A stretch of DNA of 64,000 bases from Proteromonas lacertae (lineage: Eukaryota > Sar > Bigyra > Opalinata > Proteromonadidae), in NCBI GenBank assembly GCA_002245135.1, contig NGBS01001193.1:1-64000 (forward strand), given 5' to 3'. Below the pieces are notes generated by a model. The model did no database searches. It was not told the origin of the DNA and saw nothing but the letters and a program-made list of their open reading frames with translations. Below, in pieces: positions 1-10,941 of the stretch. The position numbers were made by a program, and so were the translations under genes. The stretch's first letter is position 1, and each line of letters starts with the position of its first letter.

Positions 1-1
1 T

Positions 2-184
2 TATGATTTTATGATACAATGTGAGCCAGATTTGGCGAGAAAGAATGTGATTTGTCAGATAAAACAAAGATTTGGATATTCACGGAAAAGCAATTCTCGT
101 CTTACAAAACCTTGTTTTGGTTCTTCTCCTTGCCTTAAAATGTTTCTTTATAGTTCAAGTCATAAAGTTTCTAAAACAAATTAG
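2..184 (+). CDS. 3' end of an unidentified gene (partial)
   Basis: An open frame runs from the window edge at base 2 to a TAG at 182-184, giving about 60 C-terminal residues. The peptide is basic and serine/cysteine rich, with no motif I recognise. It ends 315 bases before the start of the transporter gene on the same strand. It could be a chance open frame, because only 60 codons are visible. Confidence 0.35.
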   Translation, partial: YDFMIQCEPDLARKNVICQIKQRFGYSRKSNSRLTKPCFGSSPCLKMFLYSSSHKVSKTN

Positions 185-498
185 CTCACCCAGAATTGGA
201 AAAGATAAGTCATGAATCATTTTCTAAAAGAATAAAACTTTCATTATCCACACCTAAATCAATAAAACCATTCAATTACGAAGATAGTTAGGATAATCAT
301 TTTATATATAGTATAATTGCACAATTATTTATAATAATTATTTTGAAAATCAAATAAACCTTTCAATAATGATAAAATTTAAAAATATAATTTTCTCAAG
401 CTTTATCTCGAACCAAGAATTTTCTTTTTTTGAGATGAAGAGTAGGCTGTAATATTTAATATTTTATAGATATTAATAGTGATGATGAAACTCAAAGG
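185..498. other. intergenic, AT-rich, no gene seen
   Basis: About 310 bases of AT-rich sequence lie between the possible upstream gene end and the transporter start codon. I see no long open frame, RNA gene or clear promoter element. It presumably holds the terminator of one gene and the promoter of the next. Confidence 0.5.
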
Positions 499-1590
499 AT
501 GGAAGAGGAAGAATCTCTACTGAAGAAAACTACTCCAGATAAAAAGACTGTATTTTGATGAATTTTATTAATATAGAGTGATTCACTGTATATATCTGTT
601 GGTATTTGCATATTTTATGCTACTGCATCGATGACACTCTCCTTAGTTAACAAAGTATATTCCTTTTGTGTGTTATTGTAATAGAGTGTGTTATCAGTCT
701 ATGAATTCAAATATCCTTGTACTTTATTTGCAATACAATTAACTTGTTCTCTCATAGTTCTAACATTGTGTGATGTATTTTTATGTACTATGATTAAAAT
801 AGCATTATCATCTTCTGGAACTTCCAAAGATCACCACTCAGTTGATAAAACAAGCATTTCCCGTTGCTTTGTTCAATATTTGCAATACAATAGCAGGATT
901 TCTTGGTTTGAGATTTGTTGATATTCCAATGTTTTTATGTATAAGAAGAACAACCACAGCATTTACATTATTATCAGAATATTTTATTATGCATAAAGTT
1001 GCGCCAAGGAAAATCAGAGTTCAATATATATAGTTACAATTGGAGCAATAGTTGCAGATGTGATACATTTGTCATATCTTTTATTAATTTTACTGAATAA
1101 ATATGTTTTCTTTAATACTATATACAGTGGTTTTAAAGGTTATGCGTTTACAATTCTTAACAATTGCTTCACAGCTTGCTATTTAGCATTAATGAATCAA
1201 TTTTGTAAAAATACAGGAATTAAAGCATTTGGATTGATGTATTACAATGCACTGTTATCTCTTCCGATGACATTATTGTGTCTACCTTTTGTAGATCCGA
1301 TTTCTCAACTATCAAGCTTTGAACACTGGATAGAGTTAAAATTTTTGTTATCATTATTAGCTAGTTCATTATTAGGAGTAGTTTTAGTTTATGCTACCAC
1401 ATTATGTTCAACTTATAATTCTCCAGTTGCTACTTCAGTTACTGGAAATATTAAAGATTTGTTGCTTACTGTGCTAGGATATTTGCTATTTGAAACTACA
1501 TTGTCAAAATATGCTGTTATTGGAATTATTATTTCATTTACAGGTAGCTTTGTTTATTCTTATTTCAAACTAAATATGAATAAGCATTAA
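499..1590 (+). CDS. nucleotide-sugar transporter, SLC35 (SLC35D/Vrg4-like) family
   Basis: Probable Golgi/ER antiporter bringing nucleotide sugars into the lumen for glycosylation. Exons read as 499-549, 577-654, 685-774, 803-1070 and 1128-1590, joined over GTAT...TAG introns of 27, 30 and 28 nt and a less certain 57-nt GTCATA intron (1071-1127). Family signatures are visible: an early 'SLVNK' helix, a 'DIPMF...RR' loop, 'GAIVAD', 'GYAFTILNN', and near the C-terminus 'YNSPVATSVTGNIKD', typical of the SLC35D/GDP-mannose type. About ten hydrophobic segments are expected; the product would be about 315 aa, a normal length. One defect: at about 1027-1036 the frame breaks inside a short TA run. 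Removing one TA unit restores 'RVQYIVTIGAIVAD' with exactly the family spacing and makes the exon total divisible by three. Substrate cannot be assigned from sequence alone. The cullin gene follows after 118 bp. Confidence 0.82.
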
Positions 1591-1708
1591 TTAAATCTAA
1601 TATTATATTGTTTGTTTTTTTGCATTGAGAAAGAATGACTTTTGGTGTGTTATTTACGTAATTGTGGTAATTTTGGGTAATTATTTCGTTTTTACATCAA
1701 CTGATTTA

Positions 1709-3968
1709 ATGTGGCGTAACCGTAGATCTCAGGAAGGTAATACCCGGGAAAAAAGAATAAATGACTTCGTCGATATAGTTAGATGTATAATTGACACAGG
1801 CAGTCGTAATACAGCACTAGCTAACATTCTGAAGTATTTTTGCATCTATATCCCTATAGTTTGCTTTTAAATTTAATGAATAACTATGATGAGTTGTTTA
1901 AAAGAATAAATGAGTGTGTAGAGCAAACTCTTGTTCTTCACGATTTTGACAATTACAAACCAGATGCGCCTGAGCCTGACGCATTTAGATATGTTTTAAA
2001 CATTTTAATCGACTATAAGAAAAGAGGTACTGAATTAGAGTCAATTCTCTTCCACGTTGAAAATCAATTTGGTCCACATGTTAGTGACAAAAATGGAGAA
2101 GTGTTATCAGTTTATGGATCCTTTATGAAGCTGATTGGAGAAAAATTACGAAATTCAGCAAAATTCCAGCCATTTATAAATGCATTACACGATGTTATTA
2201 ATAAATTCCGTAGAGAAGAAACAACCCACATTACATTAGATGAATTAGAAGACTGTCTTGTCATATTAGTAGCAATTGTTGGTAAGTATGATAGAGTATT
2301 ATATAACACATTTTCTGAAAGGTTTTTGAATGATGCTAAAAGTTATTATCAAGACAAAACATCTGTTTTACTCAATCATAATGAAATGATGGCGTGTATT
2401 AATGATATTAGCACTCAACAAAAGAAAGAATATATATTTACAATTGAACAAATACCTGCAAGATTGGGTAAACAATATGCTGATGTTATTGCTGAGATAT
2501 TAATAACACCAAAAGTTACAGAGATTTGTGGAGTATATATATATATATATATTATATATTATAGAAAACAATTGGTTTAAAAAGTTACTTCAGTTAGATT
2601 ATCAACATAAAGAAGAATTAGCAATAGTTTATAATTTCTTCCACGAAGTTCCAACTGCATTTGTAGAGTTTAATAAAATATACCAAGAAATCTATTATGG
2701 TATATTAGTTGAAGCATTAGATGCATATAAGACTGCAGATCCTCTTCAATATATAGAACATGTAATTGAAATAGTTGAACATCATAACACTATAGTTCAA
2801 AGCTATATGAAGAATGATAAAGTTATATCTGAAGGTAGAGTTGATACAATTCATACAGCCATTACTAATACCAATGAATCTGCACCATCTGAAGGTTTAG
2901 CTTATTATTTAGATAAATGGTTAAAAGCATCTGATTCAAAAGAGAATATAAAATCACATATTGATATGGGATTGAGATTCTTATCTTTATTAAGAGATAA
3001 AGATATATTCATTGATTATGCTTATAAAAATTTGTTATGTAGTAGATTGTTAGAAGGTAAATCAACAGATAATGATTATGAAAGATATATTGTCAAACAA
3101 TTACAAGAGCAATATAACGTTAACTTTGGTAAATCATGTTTCGATTTGTTAGATACATACGATAATGAAGTAGTTGAAAGTGATAAGAGAAGTAAAAAAT
3201 TCAAAAAAGAACATCCTACAGTTCCAGATATGAATGTAATTGTATTAAACAAAACTTCATTTGATGATATTGAAAATATACCAGATCCTCATAATTTGAT
3301 GACTTTAGTTCATCCTTATAGACAATTCTATCAGAAGATATTTGGAGGTAGGAATTTAACATTTTTATACTTTGAAGGTAAGATTACTTTGGAATATACA
3401 GTTACTGGTCATGTATTTGTTGTTCCACCAATTGTAGCTGCATTTCTATTATCTTATAGTAAAGATAAGACTGAAATGTCGATTAAAGAATTTTTATCTT
3501 CAATTGCTGTTAATGAAAATGAAGATACTAGTATTGCCAAAGAAATTAGCTGCTTATCTTAATTCATTGTGCTTTAAGAAAGGTGCAAATAATCCACCAT
3601 TAAGTGTAGAAATAAAAGGTGGTAAAAAAATTGTTCCAGTTGATGCAAAAATCAAATTAATTAAAAATTATAGAAGTGGTGCTTCTAAAATTACATTTGA
3701 ACCACAGACAAAGAAGAAGAAGATCACAGGTAAATTACCTGAAAGGCTTGATGAAGATCGTTCTAATAGAATGGAAGCTTATATTGTAAGATATTGTAAA
3801 GCTAGAAATAGAGTTCCAGTAAATGAAATTCACTCAGAAACCAAGAAATTTGTGGAAGATAAATTTGAAGTTCAACCAGATGATGTTGATAAGGTTATCT
3901 TAGAGTTATGTGGTAGAGGATATTTGAGATTGGAAGAAGAAAATACCTATGTTCAATATCTAGCATAA
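1709..3968 (+). CDS. cullin (scaffold of a cullin-RING ubiquitin ligase)
   Basis: Scaffold protein that links substrate receptors to the RING/E2 module. Exons: 1709-1833, 1860-2532, about 2565-3968; the first intron (26 nt) is clean. The N-terminal helical cullin repeats are followed by 'DKWLKASDS', 'LLRDKDIFIDYAYKNLLCSRLL', the cullin homology domain ('FGKSCFDLL', 'YRQFYQKIF', 'TFLYFEGKITLEY') and a C-terminal winged-helix neddylation domain. The acceptor lysine context 'AYIVRYCKARNRV' and terminal 'YVQYLA' are intact. Length is about 733 aa, normal for the family. Two oddities: the (TA)-rich intron at 2533-2564 leaves the exons one base out of phase. In addition, near 3535-3550 the frame moves +1; dropping one A gives 'SIAKELAAYLNSL', which matches the cullin 'ip.reL..aLqSL' helix. 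The subtype (CUL1/3/4) is not resolved. Confidence 0.88.
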
Positions 3969-4170
3969 AAATAATGAATTATTATTCTGTTATTTGATTT
4001 TTTGAATTTTACATAAAATGAGTAATTTACTTAAAGTATTACATTAGTGAGTTTTTGAAATCTTTAATTGTACGATCAGTGTAAAGTGAATAAAAACATT
4101 TTTTTGCATTTATTAGTGCTTAATTATTTGCCAAAACCCCTTGAAATAGATATTGAGAGGAACAAATAAA

Positions 4171-6999
4171 ATGGGTTGCATAAATTCAAAACCTAATGGA
4201 GAAGCAGCAAATCCAGAACAAGGAAAACAGCAAGATCATAGAGAATCAGAAGAAGAGATAGATATAAAGGCATTAACTGGAAATAATAACGACACTGAAA
4301 TAAAAACTACTCCAAAAAGTATCAATGCTCCAGAAAATGTAAATAATTGTAGTAATGATGTTAAACCCGCTGAAAAGGAAGAGGAAATAAGAAAACCAGA
4401 GGATTGTGAAGTAAAAAGTAGCAAGGAAACAAATGAAGAAAAACCTATTCTAAAGAAAGAAAAGTCAATAAAAAATGAAGAGTCCAATCGAAAAAATTCA
4501 ACAAAATCAAAAGATAGTACAAAAGCAAAGGAAGAAAAAAGTCATCATCATAAACATCATAAAAGTGAAAAATCATCTCCAAGGAAGGAATCCTCACCAA
4601 AGAAAGAAGATAGTGAAAAACTTGAGGAAAATCCAAATTCAGAAGAAAAACCTAAAGAAGAAGATGAAACTGAAAATAAACCAAAAGAAGAAGAAACAAA
4701 ACTAACTGCAGAAGAAAAAGAAGACACAAAATTGAATAACAAAGAAAATGCTTTATTAAAATCACCGAATAAGACAGGTTTACCTCCAAAGCCACGAAGA
4801 GGATCAACTGCTTCAGTAGAAGGATCAATACCATCACTATCATCATGTGGAGATATAAATTTAGCTGAATCACCAATGAGAGGTCCACCTCGTTTAAGTA
4901 ATACAAATATAAGAAGGAAGAGTAGTATTAGGGTGAGAAGTAATAGTGATGAACCGATTGAAATACCTATTATTCCATCATTTAAATCAACGTTACTAGC
5001 GAAGAATACATTGGTGGAAGCTGAACCTGAAGAAACTGTAAAAATTGAAAAGTATTATATATATGATTTTTAATGTTTATAGTCAATGTATTTACAAAGA
5101 TTTTGATAAGTATTACAGATTAGGAAAACCACTAGGAGGTGGCAATTTTGGTAAAGTATATGAAGCATATGATCTTACTAGCAGTATAAATATTTAAATG
5201 GTTATTAATATTTCATAGATTATAAAGTTGCAGTAAAGAAAGTACAAATTAGTAGAAGTATGTATCCAATTATCAAAAGAGAAGTTGATATAACAGCTAG
5301 TTTATCACATCCAAATATTCAGAAATGTTTTGGAGTTTTTGCTGATCAAAAATATTTATATATTGTGAATGAAATCATCAGTGGAGGTGAATTATTAACT
5401 GAAATAAACAAAGTGAAGATCTTTCCAATGGAAAGAGTGAAGTTGATATTCATTACCTTAGGAAAAGCAATCTATTACTGTCATAAACAAAAGGTAATTC
5501 ATAGAGATATTAAACCAGAGAATATATTATATGCTATTCCAGAAGATGATAAATCATTGAAATTAATAGATTTTGGATTTGCTAAAGCAATGGAAGAAGA
5601 AAAATCACAGCATGGAGTGTGTGGAACACCAGAATATATTGCTCCAGAAATTATTTCTAGTAAACCATATGATGAAAAAGCTGATATATGGTCATTAGGA
5701 GTAATCGCTTTTCTGTTAATTACTGGAAAATTGCCTTTTCCACCAAATAGAAATCCAAATGTGTTATTTAGTTATATAAAATCAGGTAATTATAGTTTGA
5801 AAGATCCAATTTGGGATACTGATATGTATGCTAAAAGATTTGTTCAAAAATGTTTACAGGTTGATCCTTCTCATCGATTCGATGCTTTAGAACTGTTACA
5901 AGCTCCATTTCTAACATCTCATCATGATTATATAGAGTTAACTAAGTATGATTTACCAAAAAGAAATGATTTAAGAGTAAGTTATATAAATAGAGTGAAT
6001 GATTCAAAACTTACACCAGCAAGTGTTGAAGAATTATATGATTTTGAAAAGATTATTGGGTTTGGAACTGTTGGTTGTGTATATAAAGCAAAACATAAGA
6101 AAATCAATGATCCAATAGTTGCAGCTAAAGCTATAAAAGTAATAAGAAGAGATTTGATTAAAAGATCTTACAATTCTCTGTATGATGATATCGGAGCACC
6201 TTTGAGTTTTAAACATCTTAATTTAGTCACTGTTATACAGATAGAAGAAACAAATGATTATATTTTTGTTGTTGAATCTTTATTATCAAAGAGTAATAAT
6301 CTGGTTACATGTTTATCAAAAAGAAAGACATTTTATCAATCTGATGTTCAATATATCATTTATTATATTGTGCAAGCTTTATGTTCTTCTGAATGTGTTT
6401 CAAGTGCTCATAAGAATATAAAACCAGATAATATATTCTTAACTAATCCAGAGGATGTAACATCAGTAATGCTAACAGGTTATGGATTAGGATTAGATTA
6501 TTTCTTAAAGAAAGATAGAGATTTCTTGGTGAAAGAAGAAGAGACTGAAAGAAGTAGATTAGAAGACAAATTCTTCGTAAAAGACTTTTTAGCACCAGAA
6601 TATTTTCAACATGGAAGACTTACAAAACAAAGTGATAGTTGGTCTGTTGGAGTGTTGACATATTTTCTTATTACTGCTTCTTTACCATTTTCAACTGGAA
6701 GAGACACAGTTGATGCTGTAAAGTGTTTATATAATGGAATCACTGAAGATTACTTTAAAGATGAATATTTCAATTCAATTAGTAGTGAATGTAAAGATTT
6801 TATTATGAGTTTAGCACAAGCTGATCCTTATGTAAGAAAATCATTATTTGATGTTGCTCAACATCCATTCTTGGCAGCAACAATAGAAGATGTTGATTTA
6901 AGTAGTTTAATACCATTATTTAAGAAATACAGTGATGAAAGGAAAGAAATTAGAAAAGAAAGAGATAAAATTCAAGAAATAGAGTATTTTGCCTGTTAA
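4171..6999 (+). CDS. N-myristoylated tandem protein kinase/pseudokinase (copy 1)
   Basis: Predicted membrane-anchored Ser/Thr kinase of 920 aa. Exons 4171-5051, 5083-5183 and 5219-6999 (introns of 31 and 35 nt; total divisible by three). The start ATG gives MGCINSK, a textbook N-myristoylation (G2) plus palmitoylation (C3) signal. About 290 disordered residues rich in Lys/Glu/Ser/Pro follow. Kinase domain 1 is CAMK-like and complete: 'GGGNFGKVYEAY', 'VAVKKV', 'HRDIKPEN', 'DFGFAK', 'GTPEYIAPE'. Domain 2 keeps a glycine loop ('GFGTVGCVYKA') and 'AAKAIK', but has HKNIKPDN in place of HRD and GYG in place of DFG, so it lacks the catalytic Asp and the metal-binding Asp and should be a regulatory pseudokinase. 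The layout resembles JAK-type kinase pairs in principle, though the order here is kinase then pseudokinase. A paralogue lies convergent at 9948-13330. Confidence 0.9.
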
Positions 7000-7223
7000 T
7001 TTGTATATTGTAAAATCAGATGTAAATTAAAAGATAAATTAGGAAAGATTCTAGATTACATTAAACATATACATATTTTATATTGATTATGTGATTATCT
7101 TTTTATCTTTTGTGTTTTTTTTTTTTAATCCAACAAAAAATAAAAAAAATAAATGAAATTCTATGTATAAAACTGGGTTGAATAATAAAGGGACAGGGCA
7201 GTGGCGGGACAAGGGCATGTCCC

Positions 7224-7253
7224 GGGCAAAAATTGAAAGGGGCGTCCTTTATA
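7224..7253 (+). repeat. left copy of transposon-edge direct repeat
   Basis: GGGCAAAAATTGAAAGGGGC followed by GTCCTTTATA; about 80% identical, in the same orientation, to 9840-9868 at the other edge of the hAT block. Confidence 0.6.
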
Positions 7254-7428
7254 CTATCTAAAAATAGAAAAGGGTACAATTTGCCCTTTTCAATTATTTT
7301 ATTTGAATTTTTATATTTTGTGCGATTTTAGGGATATTAAACGCTATAAAAATATTTATTCTTTTCATAATTATGTATTATTATCTTATAACAATAACAA
7401 ACAATAATATTTCATTATAATAATAGCC

Positions 7429-9312
7429 TTAAAAGTAAGGGCTTTGAGATCCTTCATCACTAAAACCTTCATCACTAGAACTTTCATCACTTAAACCTTC
7501 ATCGCTAGAACTACCAGAACTTTCATCTTCATCACCAGAACATTGATAATCTAAAGTGTCATATACTATATTGTTATCAATTTCATTCAGCACATCTAAA
7601 TTATATTCTTCTTCACTAATATCATTATCATCTTCATTTATATCTTTTTCTTTGTTTTTTTCTTTTAATAAATCATATTTTATTCTTAAAATATTATTTA
7701 TAGTATTAAGCTGTAATTTATTTCTAATATGATTATGAACTATTCCCTCAATACTAAATGAACGTTCAATAAATGAGCTTGTGACAGGAATAGTTGAAAG
7801 AATATCATATAGCTTCTTAACATTTGGGTAAAAAACTCCATACATATTGTACCATATATTAGTTGATATCTTTTTCGAAAATATATCTGAAGGGCACTTT
7901 TTGCAGTATGGTTTTCTTCTTTCAAAATGATAAATCTCATTTAATGCTTTCTGATTTAAAATAGGGCTGAATTTAGATAATATATATCTTTTTATATTAT
8001 CCTTCTCCATGTCTGAAAATTTATGTTTACTGTTTATGTCTAAAAATTCATATAGAGCTAAAATGCTGTAGTTTGCATGTCTAGTCTCTTTTTTTATAAT
8101 GTCTTTAATAAGTTCTTTTTCACTTGATGACCTTTTCATTAACTTTCTTTTAATTTTGGTCAATATTCTGAAACCATCATTTAATGTAGATGAATCTTTG
8201 CATAATAAGTGTATATTTGTGGAAATATATTTTGCAATCTTGTAGCATTCTTTAATTTCTTGTATATCTTCTTCCTTTAATAATTTTATCTGTAATAAAA
8301 TTTCTTTATTGAGTAATATTTTTCTAAATACATCGCTATAGCTTGACCATCTCGTATCACAACCCTTGCGTATTTGGATATTTTTTTGTATAATTGAATA
8401 TATAGTTTCTCTAATCTTTTGATTATTATTTAACTTATGAATAATGTCATTACACATGACTATCACTTTTTTGTATTTCTCTATTTCGAATACTTTTTTA
8501 CTGATTAAGTTTAGGATGTGTGCTAAACATCCAAACTTTACTACAGGTCTATTTATTTTTTTCTCTAAAATACTACTTATCTTTTTCATGGTGTAGTTGT
8601 TATCACTACTCACAGCAACAATGTTTTTAATATCTAGTTTATACTTCACTAATGTTTGAATTATTAATTCCACTATATTTTCTGATGTTTCTCGTTTATG
8701 TAAATAAATGGATTCCAAAAACGAAATATCACTGCTTTTCTTTATTGCCAAATTAATAACGTTTTCATTGGTTACTGATTTCCAAGCGTCCACAATTATA
8801 CATATTTTACTGTTATCTACAATTTCCTTTACTATTCTTTCTGCTTCTTCGTTCATTGATGCTTTTATTTTGTTTATTGTTATTGACTTTGTAGTTGGAT
8901 TTAATGTATATATTAGATTTTTAAAGGATTTAGATTGTATGGTTCTGAAAGCTAAGTTATTTTCTATAAGATATTTGGTCACCATTAAGTTTATTGCACG
9001 TTCATCATATCTCAATTATGTAAGTTTTGATTGGATTAGCTTTTCACTACATCTAATTTAATAAATATAATAAATATATTTATACTTTTTGTAATGACGT
9101 TTCAAATTAGTGCAATGAGCAATAATCATTGCCTTGCACCTTCTGCATTGAATTCTGTTGTATTTTTCAAGGGGTTTCTTTAACACCACATCTTCATTAA
9201 AGTATCTATACACAGCATCTCTCGTTTTACCCATATACAATTGAAATGCAAAATGATAGCTCGAAATTCTCAAACCATTTTCTAAGTATTGAAATAATTG
9301 CTTGAAATACAT
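7429..9312 (-). pseudogene. hAT transposase with BED zinc finger, interrupted by one in-frame stop
   Basis: Enzyme that would cut and paste the element. Reading from 9312, exon 1 holds a BED zinc finger: Cys-x2-Cys at 'CRRC', then 'LKRHYKK'. A 33-nt GTATAA...TTAG intron (9053-9085) follows; splicing it places a Cys three residues after the His, completing the BED Cx2C...Hx3C ligand set, which supports the intron. Exon 2 continues in the same frame but meets TAA at 9016-9018; beyond it about 528 codons are open. The catalytic landmarks remain: 'IIVDAW' (first Asp), 'VSSDNN' (second Asp), 'GCLAHILNL' (CxxH), 'CDTRWSS' and the C-terminal dimerisation block 'SSFIERSFSIEGIVHNHIRN' with the Glu. 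The tail is an acidic Ser/Asp/Glu repeat. A single nonsense codon suggests a recently silenced or mis-sequenced copy. Confidence 0.82.
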
Positions 9313-9839
9313 TAAGTAGTATGCAAAATATACTAAATAGTAATTTTGAAATAGTTTTTCTATTAGTTTATGAAATATATTATGTTATTATCATAACAAG
9401 TACTATTGATTATCAATTAACTGAAAATACCCATTCTATAGCTATACTTCTTAATTATCTATATGATATATGTGTAATATACAAAATTATTTATTATATA
9501 AATTTCATTTATGTTCAGTGACGTCAATCACCTTGAAATGTACATAATGTATATATATGCATATCAGAATATGATATACAGTATGTATATTCTATATAAT
9601 TAGTATATATGCATAAACATATGATATTATATAATCATAAGAAAAGTAGATGACTATTATGCTATAATACACAATAATATATCCTTTTTAACATATGTTA
9701 GTATATCTAGATGATAATATGGAAAAGTTATAACAAAAAATCAGAAAAAATATACTACAGCATAACACATGGTAATATTACTATGCCCGAGCAGTAAGGG
9801 GCAGGCTTCTTTTCAGCTGAAAAAAAAGGGGCAAAAATA
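9313..9839. other. non-coding part of the hAT block
   Basis: About 500 bases upstream of the transposase start. The sequence is very AT-rich with ATATGCATA-like stretches (9545-9620) and no gene I can support. It is probably the promoter side and subterminal region of the transposon. Confidence 0.45.
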
Positions 9840-9868
9840 GGGCAAAATTCGAAAAGGACGCCCTTTAT
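9840..9868 (+). repeat. right copy of transposon-edge direct repeat
   Basis: GGGCAAAATTCGAAAAGGAC followed by GCCCTTTAT; pairs with 7224-7253 as a direct repeat. A similar GGGGCAAAAATAG lies just upstream (9828-9840). Confidence 0.6.
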
Positions 9869-9947
9869 CGAACCCAGGTATAAAAGTAAATATATATTAC
9901 ATAAGAAGATTAAATATGTTTATGTGTTTATAAAAATATAAGATAAT

Positions 9948-10900
9948 CTATTCTGTAATAAATGTGAAATAGTTTTCTTCTTTATATTGATTGTGATAAG
10001 ATCTCAGCATATCTCTTTCTCCTTGATACTGTTTGAAAAGTGGAATAATTAAGTCTAAATTTACATCAATCAATGTATTTGTCAAAAATGGATGGTTAGA
10101 AGCTTCTTGAATAGACATTCTACTGTTTGGATTAACATACAAACAATGAGAAATAAAATTTTTACATTCTGGAGCAATAGATTGCCAAAATTCATTTCTG
10201 AAATAATCATCATTAATACCAGCAAACATTGTATGAATTGTATCACAAGTGCTTTTTCCAGTTGAAAAAGGTAAATATCCACTGATAAGAAAATAGGTTA
10301 ATACGCCAATTGCCCATATATCACATGGTGATGATAACTTCTTATGATCGAAATATTCTGGTGGTAGAAAATCTAAAGATTGAAAATGATCATCTTCATC
10401 ACTTTCATATCCATTTTCATACTTTATATTATGATATTTTTCTGCAGATAACTATATAAACAATAAATAATATATATATACAAAGAAATCTTGTGAGATG
10501 TTATAATCAGATAACATAATACTTCTCAAATCATCAGGATCTATCAAATATATATTATCTGGTTTGATATTCTTATGAACATAGACATAATCACTGCTAG
10601 GATTATCAGATATTAAAGTAGAGATAATATAGCAAATAATACAAACAACATCATATTGTGTATAAGTTGTCCTTTGACTTAAACAAGCAATTAGTGAGTT
10701 TTCATAGGGAATAAAATCTTCGACAATGTATAAATAATCAACAGTTTCTTGGATTTGATAGACTTTCGTTATATTATCAGAAATGAAATATCCTCTTAAT
10801 TGTTCACTCAGATCTTTAATGAATGTCTGATATCTGTTTTGAATTAAATCTCTTTTAATTACTTTGATTGCTTTTACATCAAATTCTCCATTATAATTGG

Positions 10901-10941
<41 letters not shown>

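Larger units (their letters stand above)
7199..9868 (-). mobile_element. hAT-family DNA transposon, decayed (ends approximate)
   Basis: A block lying between two convergent kinase genes carries a hAT transposase gene on the minus strand. Its GC-richer edges differ sharply from the surrounding sequence. The left edge (7199 on) begins CAGTGGCGGGACAAGG, like hAT termini, and contains a perfect hairpin GGGACA-6nt-TGTCCC (7206-7223). The right edge (9790-9868) has CAGTAAGGGGCAGG and a 14-bp palindrome TTTTCAGCTGAAAA (9810-9823). The edge motifs resemble each other in direct rather than inverted orientation, so the true termini and the 8-bp target duplication are not settled. Confidence 0.6.

Noticed and set aside
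1609-1616. TGTTTGTT 19 nt after the transporter stop, the polyadenylation-linked motif of Blastocystis
   Set aside because: I did not find it after the other gene ends I checked (cullin, kinase copies, phosphatase, LMBRD2-like), so it is probably chance.
4475-4906. Overlapping frames on both strands across the Lys/Glu-rich region of tandem kinase 1
   Set aside because: AAG/GAA-rich sequence is open in several frames; only the frame continuous with MGC and the kinase domains is supported.
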